Assembly (NCBI GenBank): GCA_020048055.1
Contig: JAIFNA010000006.1
Span: forward strand, 154,829 to 218,828
Direction: 5' to 3'
From: Arcobacter sp.
GTDB lineage: Bacteria; Campylobacterota; Campylobacteria; Campylobacterales; Arcobacteraceae
DNA length: 64,000 nucleotides
Shown: one piece after another, positions 9,084 to 17,668 of the stretch
Layout: every line of letters begins with the position of its first letter
Position numbering within the stretch: the stretch's first letter is position 1
The notes under the pieces: generated by a model
What the model was told of the DNA's origin: nothing
What the model saw: the letters and a program-made list of their open reading frames with translations, nothing else
Databases searched by the model: none
Program-made: the position numbers and the translations under genes

Positions 9084-10253
9084 ATGACGAAAATGATTAA
9101 AATGAGTTTAGTAGCTGCTGTAGCAATGGCTGGTTTAACTACAACTGCGAGTGCAAAACCAATTAAAGAAGCTTTAGATAATGTAGATTATTCTGGAAAC
9201 TTAAGATATAGATATACAAATGCGGAAGCAACAAGTACATCAAAGGGTCTTGACCAAAATGAATATCAATTAAATATGACTGTAAAGTCGTCAATCAATA
9301 AAATGATAACTGCAACAGTTTCGGCTGGTGTAACTGCTACAACTTCAGATGATTCTGGTGATGCTGATCCTCAAGCTTCTGAGATTAAAGAAGCAAATTT
9401 TGCTTTTGCTCTGCCAATGGCAACAGTTATTGCTGGTAAACAAGCTTTAGCTACTCCGTTTGCTGATGGTTCACTTGACTCTCAACAAGGAACAGGTGTT
9501 GTTGCTTTAGTTCCAGTTGGTGGTGTTACAATTGCTGGTGGATTATTTTTAAATTCTGATGCAGTATCCAATGTTTATAATGTAGATTTAGGTGGACACA
9601 ATATAGCTGCTCTAGCTGTTATTGGTAAAGCTTCTGTAGTTGACTATGCTGCTTGGTATGCTAAAATTAGTGAAAATGCATTGACTTTACAAGCTGATGG
9701 AAAAACTGCAACAACTCTTTCTGCTGGTACAACTGCTGGGGCAACTGCTGTTAACTTAAACCTTAAAGCTCCTGTTGGTCCAGTAAATGTTGAAGTAAAC
9801 TATGCAAAAGTTAACTATACAGTAAATAAAGCTGATGCAAAAGAACCAACTCAATCAAGAATTGTAGTTTCTGGCGATGTTGCTGGTGTTAGTTTAGCTG
9901 CTGGTTATGTTAAAGCTGGAAAAGATGGTGGTGATGTAACTTTAGGTGACGGAGATGCAACTGCAAACTTCGTAATGGAAGCATTTAGTGGAACTGCGTT
10001 AAAAGATACAAGTGCTTATTATTTAGCTGCTTCTATGCCTGTTGGTCCAGTTACTGCTAAATTAGAATATGGTAAAACTTCTGATTTAGATGGTACTACT
10101 GCTGGAAATGCTAAATTTAGTGAAACAAAACTTTCTGCAACTTATGAGATAGTTAAGAACTTCACTGTTTCAGCTTGGATGACGGCTACAAGCGGAGATG
10201 GCGACTATAATAAAATGGGTGCAAATAGATTAGAACTTAACTATACATTCTAA
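9084..10253 (+). CDS. Major outer-membrane porin
   Basis: This is a 389-aa outer-membrane beta-barrel precursor. A signal peptide of about 24 residues ends at A-S-A before K-P-I-K-E-A-L. The mature part has alternating polar/hydrophobic strands, many Gly/Asp turns and a C-terminal Phe preceded by L-E-L-N-Y-T, the sorting signal recognised by the BAM complex. It resembles Campylobacterota MOMP-type porins, which let small solutes through the outer membrane. The strong leader, AAGGAAA ribosome binding site and tight terminator are consistent with high expression. Substrate preference cannot be read from the sequence. Confidence 0.85.
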   Translation: MTKMIKMSLVAAVAMAGLTTTASAKPIKEALDNVDYSGNLRYRYTNAEATSTSKGLDQNEYQLNMTVKSSINKMITATVSAGVTATTSDDSGDADPQASEIKEANFAFALPMATVIAGKQALATPFADGSLDSQQGTGVVALVPVGGVTIAGGLFLNSDAVSNVYNVDLGGHNIAALAVIGKASVVDYAAWYAKISENALTLQADGKTATTLSAGTTAGATAVNLNLKAPVGPVNVEVNYAKVNYTVNKADAKEPTQSRIVVSGDVAGVSLAAGYVKAGKDGGDVTLGDGDATANFVMEAFSGTALKDTSAYYLAASMPVGPVTAKLEYGKTSDLDGTTAGNAKFSETKLSATYEIVKNFTVSAWMTATSGDGDYNKMGANRLELNYTF

Positions 10254-10279
10254 TAAGAATTTAGTTAACTATTCTTTAG

Positions 10280-10307
10280 AAGGTTGGGCCTTGGCTCAAC
10301 CTTTTTT
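10280..10307 (+). terminator. Rho-independent terminator of the porin gene
   Basis: A 10-bp GC-rich stem AGGTTGGGCC (10281-10290) pairs with GGCTCAACCT (10293-10302), with one G-T wobble, and is followed by a T run to 10307. It lies 27 bp after the porin stop codon. Confidence 0.9.
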
Positions 10308-10355
10308 AGTTTCGGAAGTGAGGCTTTCTAATAGAGAGTCCAACTTCCCTGATAA

Positions 10356-10667
10356 CTATTTTATATAACTACAACAATAATCTGTAACAGTTTTTATTTT
10401 TAAATCAAAAGAAGAATTTGCAGGTACGCTAAATGTTTCTGGAGTATTTAGTGTTTTCCACTCTTCGTTTGGAAGTCTAATCTCAAGTTCTCCACTCATA
10501 ATCTCCATAATCTCAGCTTCAGCAGTACCAAATGTATAGTCCCCAGGAAGCATAATCCCCAAAGTTTGTATAGTTCCATCATTAAGCGTAATTGCTCTAC
10601 TTGTTACTTTCCCGTCATAATAAATATTTGCCTCTTTTTTTACTGTAACATTTTTTATTTCACTCAT
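10356..10667 (-). CDS. ppnP: Pyrimidine/purine nucleoside phosphorylase (DUF1255)
   Basis: The 103-aa product is a single small cupin-like barrel of the PpnP/YaiE family, which phosphorolyses several nucleosides to free base and ribose 1-phosphate. The family start M-S-E-I-K-N-V and the segments I-M-L-P-G-D-Y-T-F, E-I-M-S-G and F-S-V-P-A-N-S-S-F are present, and the length is typical. It stands alone on the minus strand between the porin and the por operon. Confidence 0.9.
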   Translation of the reverse strand: MSEIKNVTVKKEANIYYDGKVTSRAITLNDGTIQTLGIMLPGDYTFGTAEAEIMEIMSGELEIRLPNEEWKTLNTPETFSVPANSSFDLKIKTVTDYCCSYIK

Positions 10668-10709
10668 TTTATTTTCCTTTTTATTTTTAAATTTTAATAT
10701 CTCATAAAT

Positions 10710-10739
10710 AAAAAAACCTCGAATAATCGAGGTTTTTTT
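10710..10739 (-). terminator. Symmetric terminator after porB
   Basis: A perfect 12-bp stem AAAAAAACCTCG (10710-10721) and CGAGGTTTTTTT (10728-10739) flanks a 6-nt loop. It can work in both directions. By position it ends the porCDAB transcript 22 bp after the porB stop. Confidence 0.9.
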
Positions 10740-10761
10740 ATCTTTAAAGAAGATGTCTAAA

Positions 10762-11748
10762 TTAAACTCTAGCTGCTTCTCTTCTTTGTAAATAATCCCA
10801 GTCTTTATCTACTCTTTTTTGCCATTCTGTAATTACATGTTCATTTTCTGGTTTAAATAGATGCTTAAATCTACCCTGAGCACCCAAATAATCCCTTACA
10901 GGAACAATATTTTTTGGTCTATATGTAATATTTAATTCTCTTCCATCAATTATTTCATAAAGTGGGAAAACCAAAGAATCTGTTGCCAAATCTGAAACTT
11001 CTATTGTTTGGTGCTCTAAGAACTTCCATTCAGTCGTACAAGCAGACATTGCATTTATATAGACAGGACCTTCAGCATCAAATCCTTTTTGGATTTTTTT
11101 AACCATATCTTTCCATTTGTTTGGAGCAATTTGAGCAACATACGGTGAGCCATGAGCTGCCATAATTTGCATCATATCTTTTTTATGTTTTTTCTCTCCA
11201 TATGAGTGACTCCCAGCAGGACTTGTAGTGGCACTTGCCCCTATTGGAGTTGAGCTACTTCTTTGCCCACCAGTGTTTGCATAAACTTCATTGTCAAGAC
11301 AAACATACATCATATTATGTCCTCTTTCAAAACAACCACTTATCCATTGGAAACCAATGTCATATGTTGAACCATCACCACCAAAAGCTACAAATTTAGG
11401 CTCAGGAGTATTTGGATCAATTCTCCCTTTTCTTCTTAGCGCTTTATTGGCTGCTTCTGCCCCTGCAATCGCAGTTGAACTATTTTCAAATCCAATATGA
11501 ATCCATGAGCTATCCCAACTTGTATGAGGATAGATAGCTGTACAAACTTCAAGACAACCTGTGCTTGAACCAATAACCATGTTGTCATTTGTTGCATTTA
11601 GCACTTCCCTAACAATAATAGAGTGAGCACATCCTGGACAAAGAACATGAGCACCTTCAAATCTTTCAGCAGCTGTTGAGAATGCTTTTAGATTTTTAAT
11701 CTCTTTAACCCCTTGTGGTAAACAACCACCGTTTGTACTACAACTCAT
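10762..11748 (-). CDS. porB: Pyruvate:ferredoxin oxidoreductase, beta subunit
   Basis: The beta subunit binds thiamine pyrophosphate and a 4Fe-4S cluster in the enzyme that oxidises pyruvate to acetyl-CoA, CO2 and reduced ferredoxin or flavodoxin. The 328-aa product has N-terminal cysteines (C-S-T-N-G-G-C and C-P-G-C) and the thiamine-diphosphate motif G-D-G-S-T-Y-D-I-G-F with the downstream N-E-V-Y-A-N-T-G-G-Q. The start is 2 nt after the porA stop. It is the last gene of the por operon. 2-oxoacid oxidoreductases with other substrates share this fold; the gene order favours pyruvate. Confidence 0.92.
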   Translation of the reverse strand: MSCSTNGGCLPQGVKEIKNLKAFSTAAERFEGAHVLCPGCAHSIIVREVLNATNDNMVIGSSTGCLEVCTAIYPHTSWDSSWIHIGFENSSTAIAGAEAANKALRRKGRIDPNTPEPKFVAFGGDGSTYDIGFQWISGCFERGHNMMYVCLDNEVYANTGGQRSSSTPIGASATTSPAGSHSYGEKKHKKDMMQIMAAHGSPYVAQIAPNKWKDMVKKIQKGFDAEGPVYINAMSACTTEWKFLEHQTIEVSDLATDSLVFPLYEIIDGRELNITYRPKNIVPVRDYLGAQGRFKHLFKPENEHVITEWQKRVDKDWDYLQRREAARV

Positions 11749-11750
11749 AA

Positions 11751-12989
11751 TTATGCCTCCACGTTATAATATTTTAATTCAGGTCCTCTAACCCCAATAA
11801 ATCTTTGAATTGAACCATTCAATTTACCATTTGCAACTTCATCAAGTGCATAATTAAATATACCTTTTAGGTTTTCAATATTTATATCTCTTCCACCCAA
11901 TCCGTAAATAATGTTTGATAAAAGTGGTCTAGCAGGCGTGTTGAATAGTGCAGCTGCAATATCATTATATACAAGTCCTGTTTGCCCACCTGGTGCGGAT
12001 CTATCCATACAAACCACTGCTTTTGCATTTTGTAATATTTTTGCAAATGTTTCTAATTGTGTTGGTCTAAATACACGAGGTAAAACAACACCAACCTTTT
12101 TCCCTTCAGCTCTTAGTTTATCTGCTGCCATTTGAGCAGTTTGATAAGTTGTGCCTAAACAAACAAGTACAACATCAGCATCTTCAACTAAATATGTTTC
12201 AGTCATATTGTATTTTCTTCCACTAAGTTTGCCATATTCTTCAAATACTTCCTCAATGATTTTAACTGAACCCATCATTGCATTGTGTTGCTTTGCTTTG
12301 TGTTCAAAATGCCAATCAGATTCTGTTTGTACACCATGAGTTACAGGTTTGTCAAAATTTAAAAGTGAATTTACTTCTTGGTAATTTCCTACAAAATTGT
12401 ATGCTTCTTCGTCGCTAAGTGGTCTTACATTTTGTGCTTTATGTGATGTTAAGAATCCATCTTGATTAACAATCACTGGTAGTCTGACACTTTTATGTTC
12501 AGCAATTCTAAAAGCACAAAGAACTAAATCATAAGATTCTTCAGGAGTGCACGCATCAATTGATATCCAACCACTCTGGTTTGCAAGATACATATCTGAG
12601 TGGTCACCATTAACATTAAGTGGCGCAGCTAAAGCTCTATTTATCATACAAAGCACGATAGGCATTCTCATACCAGATGCTTGGTAAAGAGTTTCAATCA
12701 TAAGTGCTAAACCTTGTGATGAAGTTGCTGTAGCAGCTCTAGCTCCAGCAGCAGATGCACCAATACATCCTGACATTGCAGCATGTTCTGACTCAACCAT
12801 AATAAATTCACCATCAACATACCCATTTGCATGATGCATAGCATAACCTTCAACTGTACCAGTAGATGGCGTAATAGGGTATGCAGCAACCACATCAACA
12901 CTAGCTTGTCTTAAAGCGTGTGAGTTTGCTAAGTTTCCATCCCAAACTTCAACTTTTTTTAATTCCATTTTTCTCTTATTCATATACAT
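11751..12989 (-). CDS. porA: Pyruvate:ferredoxin oxidoreductase, alpha subunit
   Basis: The alpha subunit supplies the pyrimidine-binding domain for thiamine pyrophosphate and the pyruvate site. The 412-aa product contains A-Y-P-I-T-P-S-T near residue 37, the V-E-S-E-H-A-A-M segment and T-S-S-Q-G-L-A-L-M, all characteristic of the family. I start at ATG 12989, with AAAGGTG upstream. An internal ATG at 12968 is a possible alternative and closer to homologue starts. It follows porD by 3 nt. Confidence 0.93.
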   Translation of the reverse strand: MYMNKRKMELKKVEVWDGNLANSHALRQASVDVVAAYPITPSTGTVEGYAMHHANGYVDGEFIMVESEHAAMSGCIGASAAGARAATATSSQGLALMIETLYQASGMRMPIVLCMINRALAAPLNVNGDHSDMYLANQSGWISIDACTPEESYDLVLCAFRIAEHKSVRLPVIVNQDGFLTSHKAQNVRPLSDEEAYNFVGNYQEVNSLLNFDKPVTHGVQTESDWHFEHKAKQHNAMMGSVKIIEEVFEEYGKLSGRKYNMTETYLVEDADVVLVCLGTTYQTAQMAADKLRAEGKKVGVVLPRVFRPTQLETFAKILQNAKAVVCMDRSAPGGQTGLVYNDIAAALFNTPARPLLSNIIYGLGGRDINIENLKGIFNYALDEVANGKLNGSIQRFIGVRGPELKYYNVEA

Positions 12990-12992
12990 AAT

Positions 12993-13484
12993 TTATTCAC
13001 CTTTCTCATTGTCATTATCTGGCAAACTTTTATCTTTGCTTGGCCATTGTGTTAACGCATCTTCATTTTTAATAGTTTCACTAAACATAATTAGTGATTT
13101 TGGATTCGTAGGACAAACTTCTACACATATTCCACATCCTTTACAGTGGTCATAGTCAATACCAACCATCTCTTTATTTCTTGAAATAATAGAGCTGTCT
13201 GGACAATAAAGCCAACAATTTTGGCAGTCAATACAAAGGTCAACATTCCAAACCGGCTTTATAACTCTCCAGTCACCTACATATTTGTTCATAGAATTTG
13301 TTTCTGCGTATTGTCTATTTTCTGGTTGTACATTTACTACTGTATAATCTATTTCGCTTTCAAACGAAAAACAGGCAGCACCTGGAACTAATTCGTCCCA
13401 TCCCATATCCCAAACTGACTTTGTAGCACTAACTCCACCTAGTTCAGGAACGATTCTTGTTGATAAATCTTTTTCTTTTGCCAT
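12993..13484 (-). CDS. porD: Pyruvate:ferredoxin oxidoreductase, delta (ferredoxin-like) subunit
   Basis: This 163-aa subunit carries electrons from the thiamine pyrophosphate site to the external acceptor through two 4Fe-4S clusters. Two full C-x-x-C-x-x-C-x-x-x-C-P motifs are present: C-I-D-C-Q-N-C-W-L-Y-C-P and C-K-G-C-G-I-C-V-E-V-C-P. The N-terminal 80 residues are an extension before the ferredoxin part. It lies between porC and porA with gaps of 9 and 3 nt. Confidence 0.93.
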   Translation of the reverse strand: MAKEKDLSTRIVPELGGVSATKSVWDMGWDELVPGAACFSFESEIDYTVVNVQPENRQYAETNSMNKYVGDWRVIKPVWNVDLCIDCQNCWLYCPDSSIISRNKEMVGIDYDHCKGCGICVEVCPTNPKSLIMFSETIKNEDALTQWPSKDKSLPDNDNEKGE

Positions 13485-13493
13485 AATTTTCCC

Positions 13494-14060
13494 CTATTTT
13501 ACTTCATCGTATGCACGTTGAATCGCCAACATATTCGCTTCGATAATTTTTTCTGGTAATTTCCCTAGTGTTCGCTTCATTGCCATTTTGAAATCTTCAA
13601 TTTCAAGCATATTCGATAGTTTAATAAAGGCGCCAAGAGCAGGTGTATTTGGTATTGGTCTTCCGATGGTTTCTTTTGCAATTTTTAGACAGTCAAGAAT
13701 ATATACATTTTTTTCTTTCCCTTTTAGTGCAGGTATTAAACTAATTAATTCATTTTTATCTTCAAGATGTGTAGTAATAATGTATTTTGTATTTTCGTCA
13801 CAATCTAGTGTAATATTATCTGTATATGCAAGTGCAGGATCTATAACAAAAACATATGAAGGACACATATATCTTTCGTGGTTTAATATTTTGTTATCAT
13901 CAATTCTATTGTAAGCAGTCATTGCAGCACCTCTTTTTGCTGAACCATAAAATGAAAAAGCTTGAACTTCTTTACCAGTTTCTGCAGCAACCGATGCCAA
14001 CCCTTTTGCTCCAGTTACGGCACCTTGACCAGCTCTACTGTGCCATCTAATTTCTAGCAT
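13494..14060 (-). CDS. porC: Pyruvate:ferredoxin oxidoreductase, gamma subunit
   Basis: The gamma subunit (188 aa) begins M-L-E-I-R-W-H-S-R-A-G-Q-G-A-V-T, the standard start of this family, and has F-Y-G-S-A-K-R-G-A-A-M. It is needed for coenzyme A dependent activity. It is the first gene of the porCDAB operon, the same order as in Helicobacter pylori. A GGAGACAAA ribosome binding site precedes the start. The AT-rich 108 bp upstream should hold the operon promoter, but I cannot fix the boxes. Confidence 0.93.
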   Translation of the reverse strand: MLEIRWHSRAGQGAVTGAKGLASVAAETGKEVQAFSFYGSAKRGAAMTAYNRIDDNKILNHERYMCPSYVFVIDPALAYTDNITLDCDENTKYIITTHLEDKNELISLIPALKGKEKNVYILDCLKIAKETIGRPIPNTPALGAFIKLSNMLEIEDFKMAMKRTLGKLPEKIIEANMLAIQRAYDEVK

Positions 14061-14168
14061 TTTGTCTCCTTGTTTTTTAATAAATTTATAGAATAAATTA
14101 AAATCTACACTTTATAATTTGCAATTTATTTCTGACCGATTTTAAGAAAATACAACTTACATTACGCT

Positions 14169-14822
14169 TTATTTTTTTTCACTTTGTATTCTTTTTACAG
14201 CGGATAAAGAGTTGCTTTCGATAATGTTTGAATATGCTGACAATTCTTCAAATAATCCATGACCACAAAGAACACCAACCCCATTAATTTGAGCATTTTG
14301 GGCTGCTATCAAGTCTAATTTTGTATCTCCTACCATATATATATCATAAGATTTATTTGTGATATTCATAAGTTTCATTGCATTTAAAATTGGTTCAGGG
14401 TGCGGCTTTGGATTGTCAACATCTTCTCTACCAATGATGCATTCAAAATATTTCATAACTTGCATATTTTCTAAAATTGGAACCGAGTATCTCGCTGTTT
14501 TTGTGGTTACCACACCAAGTCGTGCAAATGTAGATGCTAATTTAACAGCCTCAAGTGCATCTGGAAGTAGCGTTGTTAAATCTACCGAGATTTCTCTGTA
14601 TCTTTCTCTGTAATTGTTAACAAAAGTGTCAATTAAAGTTTCTTTTATACCTAATTCTTTGTACATAATATCCAGTGGATAGCCAATGAGTTGGGCGATG
14701 TCATTATAGGTTCCATTAAACTTAAAATTCATTTTTTCAAATGTAAAGTAAAATGTTTTAACAATAGCTTCAGTGCTATCTATTAATGTTCCATCAAGAT
14801 CAAATAAGATTATTTTCTCCAT
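14169..14822 (-). CDS. HAD-superfamily phosphatase, phosphoglycolate phosphatase-like
   Basis: The 217-aa protein has the HAD motifs in order: D8-x-D10 in F-D-L-D-G-T-L-I-D-S (nucleophile and acid/base), V-V-T-T-K (motif II), the lysine region N-P-K-P-H-P-E-P and G-D-T-K-L-D-L-I-A-A (motif IV). The helical cap between about residues 15 and 85 is like that of phosphoglycolate phosphatase, which removes phosphate from 2-phosphoglycolate. Related enzymes act on other small phosphates, so the substrate is inferred. It is a single gene, divergent from the DsrE-like gene. Confidence 0.8.
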   Translation of the reverse strand: MEKIILFDLDGTLIDSTEAIVKTFYFTFEKMNFKFNGTYNDIAQLIGYPLDIMYKELGIKETLIDTFVNNYRERYREISVDLTTLLPDALEAVKLASTFARLGVVTTKTARYSVPILENMQVMKYFECIIGREDVDNPKPHPEPILNAMKLMNITNKSYDIYMVGDTKLDLIAAQNAQINGVGVLCGHGLFEELSAYSNIIESNSLSAVKRIQSEKK

Positions 14823-14930
14823 AGATTTCCTTTTTTTACACCATTGTACAAAAGATAGTTTAAATCTATTTTAGCGTTAGATTCTTAAGTAATCTTCTGT
14901 ATAATTTAATAAAACTACAAGAGCAAAATT

Positions 14931-15031
14931 TTGTTTGCTTTGTTAGGATTTACTACTTTAGCAATTTTACATATTTTGATAACAGTAGGCAAAAACAAGA
15001 TGTCTCTTTGAAAACGGGACATCTTAAAAGG
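14931..15031 (+). repeat. Second copy of the gpsA leader repeat element
   Basis: Bases 14931-14968 match 706-743 at about 34 of 38 positions, and 15002-15031 match 780-809 with the same GTC(C/T)C ... GGGAC hairpin and the shared TTAAAAGG end. The upstream AGCAAA/TTTGCT hairpin half is also kept (about 14922-14940). As at gpsA, the element ends at the ribosome binding site of the next gene (AAAAGGA before ATG 15039). The middle section is less conserved and one or a few bases shorter. Confidence 0.7.
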
Positions 15032-15038
15032 AAAGCAG

Positions 15039-15476
15039 ATGAAAAAATTATTACTTATGATGATATTTTGTGTTTATTCGTTTGGTGAGATGCAATTTAG
15101 TGAGCCACTTCCAACATTTGAAAATCCAAGAAAATGGGTAATTAAATTAAATACGGCAAACATTGAAGATGTAAATCATATGTTAGGATCAATTAATAAT
15201 GTATTGAAGGAATATCCAGCTGAATCAATAAAAATTGCAGTTGTAACTTACGCCCAAGGTGTAAGAAGTATGAGAAAAGATTATGATCCAGCAACACTTA
15301 CGAGGATAAAATCTTTAATGGAATACGATGTTGAATTTATAGTGTGTAGAAATACAATGGATACAATGAAATGGACAGATGATGAATTTTTAAAAGGCTC
15401 AAATTTTGTTCAAGCTGGAATTGCTGAAGTTATTGAGAGAATTGCAGGTGGGTGGATTGGTGTTGAACCTTATTAA
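15039..15476 (+). CDS. Secreted DsrE-family protein
   Basis: The 145-aa precursor has a signal peptide (M-K-K-L-L-L-M-M-I-F-C-V-Y-S-F-G) and a DsrE/YchN-like alpha/beta domain: K-W-V-I-K-L-N-T-A at the start, I-K-I-A-V-V-T-Y-A-Q-G-V in the middle and V-E-F-I-V-C-R-N-T-M, where the Cys occupies the usual DsrE site. Family members take part in sulfur transfer or bind small thiols; many periplasmic ones are uncharacterised. It has the duplicated hairpin leader upstream and a strong terminator downstream, so it is monocistronic. Confidence 0.75.
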   Translation: MKKLLLMMIFCVYSFGEMQFSEPLPTFENPRKWVIKLNTANIEDVNHMLGSINNVLKEYPAESIKIAVVTYAQGVRSMRKDYDPATLTRIKSLMEYDVEFIVCRNTMDTMKWTDDEFLKGSNFVQAGIAEVIERIAGGWIGVEPY

Positions 15477-15494
15477 TTAAGGTTTTTGACCAAT

Positions 15495-15530
15495 AAAAAA
15501 AGGGTAGGCAAATTTGCCTACCCTTTTTTT
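15495..15530. terminator. Bidirectional terminator between the DsrE-like gene and rplT
   Basis: A perfect 16-bp stem runs from 15495-15510 (seven A then GGGTAGGCA) to 15515-15530 (TGCCTACCC then seven T) with a 4-nt AATT loop. Both arms end in homopolymer runs, so it can serve both converging genes. Confidence 0.93.
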
Positions 15531-15547
15531 GTTATCTAGTAAATTTA

Positions 15548-15910
15548 TTATTTATTTGCTAATGCAGTTTTAGCATTTGCAACTAAAGATGTAAATGAAA
15601 CTGGATCGTGCATAGCCATATCAGCTAATATTTTTCTGTCAAGTTCAATTCCAGCAACTTTTAAACCATTCATAAATCTTGAATAGTTGATGTCATTTAA
15701 TCTACAACCAGCATTAATTCTAATTATCCAAAGTCTTCTGAAATCTCTTTTTTTAGCTCTTCTATCTCTAAATGCATAAACTAACGCGTGTTCTACCGCT
15801 TCTTTAGCTTTTCTAAAGTGTTTTCTTCTTCCACTATAAAAACCTTTAGCCATTTTTAATATTTTTTTATGTCTTCTTCTTCTTACTATACCTGTTTTAA
15901 CTCTTGGCAT
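15548..15910 (-). CDS. rplT: 50S ribosomal protein bL20
   Basis: bL20 binds 23S rRNA and is needed for early 50S assembly. The 120-aa basic product begins [16 protein letters not shown] and has [13 protein letters not shown]; family length is about 118-120. It lies 98 bp downstream of rpmI on the same strand. The spacer contains a GTCC...GGAC-type inverted sequence (15977-15997) that could be a site of bL20 autoregulation, which is known for this operon in other bacteria. Confidence 0.97.
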   Translation of the reverse strand: MPRVKTGIVRRRRHKKILKMAKGFYSGRRKHFRKAKEAVEHALVYAFRDRRAKKRDFRRLWIIRINAGCRLNDINYSRFMNGLKVAGIELDRKILADMAMHDPVSFTSLVANAKTALANK

Positions 15911-16008
15911 TATATTTCCTTTCTTTACCGCAATATTTATATATTTTTAGGTGTCAGCTATTAAATAGACTGAACTTGTCCGAATTTAATCGGAGGGACA
16001 AAAGCTTA

Positions 16009-16206
16009 TTAAGCTTTACAAAGCATTGCTTTAACTCTTTTAACATCTGTAGAATCTACAGTTTGTGGTCCTCTAAGTTTAACTTTTCTTTTTTGATCCA
16101 TTTTTGTAAGAATATGGCTTCTAAAAGCACTTCCTCTTTTGATTGAACCATTTTTTTTGATTTTAAATCTTTTTAAAGCACCACTGTTTGATTTCATTTT
16201 TGGCAT
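16009..16206 (-). CDS. rpmI: 50S ribosomal protein bL35
   Basis: The 65-aa basic protein begins [10 protein letters not shown] and has the usual R-F-K-I-K-K-N-G segment. bL35 is a small 50S component. infC is not adjacent; the gene upstream on the same strand is arsR. The 104-bp gap between them is AT-rich and should contain the rpmI-rplT promoter. Confidence 0.96.
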   Translation of the reverse strand: MPKMKSNSGALKRFKIKKNGSIKRGSAFRSHILTKMDQKRKVKLRGPQTVDSTDVKRVKAMLCKA

Positions 16207-16310
16207 AATTTAGAACTCCTTTCATAAATTTGTAAATTATTTTTACATAAAGTTGCGAATAGTACAGAAATTTTTCTTTAAATTTGCTTTTAAAAACTCC
16301 TATCAAATCT

Positions 16311-16619
16311 TTATTGTTTACAATATTTTTTTAACTCCAAAGGTTCCAAATCAAGATAACTTATCTCTTCTAATACTGCTTGCCTAAATCTATCAAGTGG
16401 ACTCCTGATGCTATAATATGCCCATCTTCCCTCTCTTGAAACTTTTAAAAAACCAGCTTCTTTTAGAATTTTTAAGTGTCTTGAAATTCGTGACTGGATC
16501 ATCTCAAATGAGTTTTCAATATCGCACACACAAACTCTTTCATTTTTGTTGATAAAATTGAGTATTTGTACTCTTGTTTCATCATTTAGCGCACCGACTG
16601 TTTGTAAAAAAATATCCAT
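16311..16619 (-). CDS. arsR: ArsR-family metalloregulator
   Basis: The 102-aa protein is a winged-helix ArsR/SmtB repressor: helix-turn-helix with S-R-I-S-R-H-L-K-I-L-K-E-A-G and a beta wing at V-S-R-E-G-R-W-A-Y-Y-S-I. C30-V-C32 in R-V-C-V-C-D matches the alpha-3 As(III) site of ArsR proteins, whose binding releases DNA. It follows the permease gene by 11 nt, with AAGGGAAA before its ATG. The 17-bp palindromes at 17639 and 21823 are the likely operators. Confidence 0.9.
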   Translation of the reverse strand: MDIFLQTVGALNDETRVQILNFINKNERVCVCDIENSFEMIQSRISRHLKILKEAGFLKVSREGRWAYYSIRSPLDRFRQAVLEEISYLDLEPLELKKYCKQ

Positions 16620-16630
16620 TATTTCCCTTT

Positions 16631-17590
16631 TTATAAAATTGCATTAAATACATACCCAACTAAGAGTATCCCAAAGCTCACAATCCCAAAAAATATAGCG
16701 ATAAGTTTGATATGAAGTATTCGTTTAAGAATCATCGCTTCAGGAAGACTAAGAGCCGTAACTGCCATCATAAATGCTAGTGCAGTTCCAAGCAACATCC
16801 CTTTTGCGGTCAAAACTTCAATAAGTGGCATCACTCCAGCAGCATTAGAGTACATCGGAATTCCCATCAAAACAGCAACTGGAACTGCATACCAAGCATC
16901 CCCACCAGCATAAAGACTAATAAAATCAGCAGGGATAAACCCATGGATAAAAGCACCTATCCCCACACCAACTATCACATACAAATAAATCTTTTTAAAA
17001 ATATCTTTCGTGTAGTCCCATGATTCTTTTGCTCTTTGTTTTAAAGTAAGCTCAATTTTGACATCTTCAAGTTCCCCCTCCATTGGAGTAACAGGGATAA
17101 GCACATACTTTTCAAGCCCAAGTTTCCCTATCATATATCCACCAAGTATCGCCACAAGTAACCCAAACCCAATATAAATCGCCGTTATCTTCCAGCCAAA
17201 AAGCCCAAAAAGCATCGCTATTGCTATTTCATTATTGAGTGGTGCAGAGATAAGAAAACTAAAAGTTATCCCGATTGGGATACGTGCTTGCATAAATCCT
17301 AAAAAAAGAGGAATCGCCGAACAGCTACAAAAAGGGGTGATTATCCCAAAAAGTGCCGCTAGGATATTTCCACTAAATTCACTTTTCCCTTGAAGATAAA
17401 CCCTCACTTTTTCAGTGTTGAAATAGGTTCTAAGGAAACTTACCACAAAAATGATTACCACCAAAAGGATAAAGATTTTGATAGTGTCGTAGAAAAAGAA
17501 GTGCAAAGCCTCCCCTAAACTACTCTCCTTTTGAAGCTTCAAAATATCAAAAACCAATCCACCCATAAGTATTTCGAGCCAGTCAAACAT
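16631..17590 (-). CDS. arsP: ArsP-like permease (DUF318/YraQ family)
   Basis: The 319-aa polytopic membrane protein has about eight hydrophobic segments and the family motif C-S-C-S-A-I-P-L-F-L-G near residue 90, followed by S-F-L-I-S-A-P-L-N-N-E and F-G-L-F-G-W-K. ArsP permeases export trivalent organoarsenicals, and in Campylobacter arsP is followed by arsR as here. The hydrophilic loop at about 165-195 is typical. Other members of this permease family handle other substrates, so the arsenic assignment rests on arsR and the nearby ars genes. AAAGGTAAG precedes the ATG. Confidence 0.75.
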   Translation of the reverse strand: MFDWLEILMGGLVFDILKLQKESSLGEALHFFFYDTIKIFILLVVIIFVVSFLRTYFNTEKVRVYLQGKSEFSGNILAALFGIITPFCSCSAIPLFLGFMQARIPIGITFSFLISAPLNNEIAIAMLFGLFGWKITAIYIGFGLLVAILGGYMIGKLGLEKYVLIPVTPMEGELEDVKIELTLKQRAKESWDYTKDIFKKIYLYVIVGVGIGAFIHGFIPADFISLYAGGDAWYAVPVAVLMGIPMYSNAAGVMPLIEVLTAKGMLLGTALAFMMAVTALSLPEAMILKRILHIKLIAIFFGIVSFGILLVGYVFNAIL

Positions 17591-17638
17591 TGCTTACCTT
17601 TTATTTATTTTGATGGATTGTATCATAATGAGGATATG

Positions 17639-17655
17639 TATCAAGATATATTGAT
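17639..17655. promoter_or_regulatory. Candidate ArsR operator of the arsP-arsR unit
   Basis: TATCAAGATATATTGAT is a 17-bp near-perfect palindrome (ATCAA ... TTGAT) 48 bp upstream of the arsP start. The identical 17-mer lies upstream of arsB at 21823-21839. ArsR-type repressors bind short AT-rich dyads of this kind. Confidence 0.7.
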
Positions 17656-17668
17656 GTATTGAATTATT

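Noticed and set aside
15904..16146. 80-codon plus-strand frame across the rplT-rpmI spacer
   Set aside because: It is antisense to bL35 and its spacer, with no ribosome binding site or family match.
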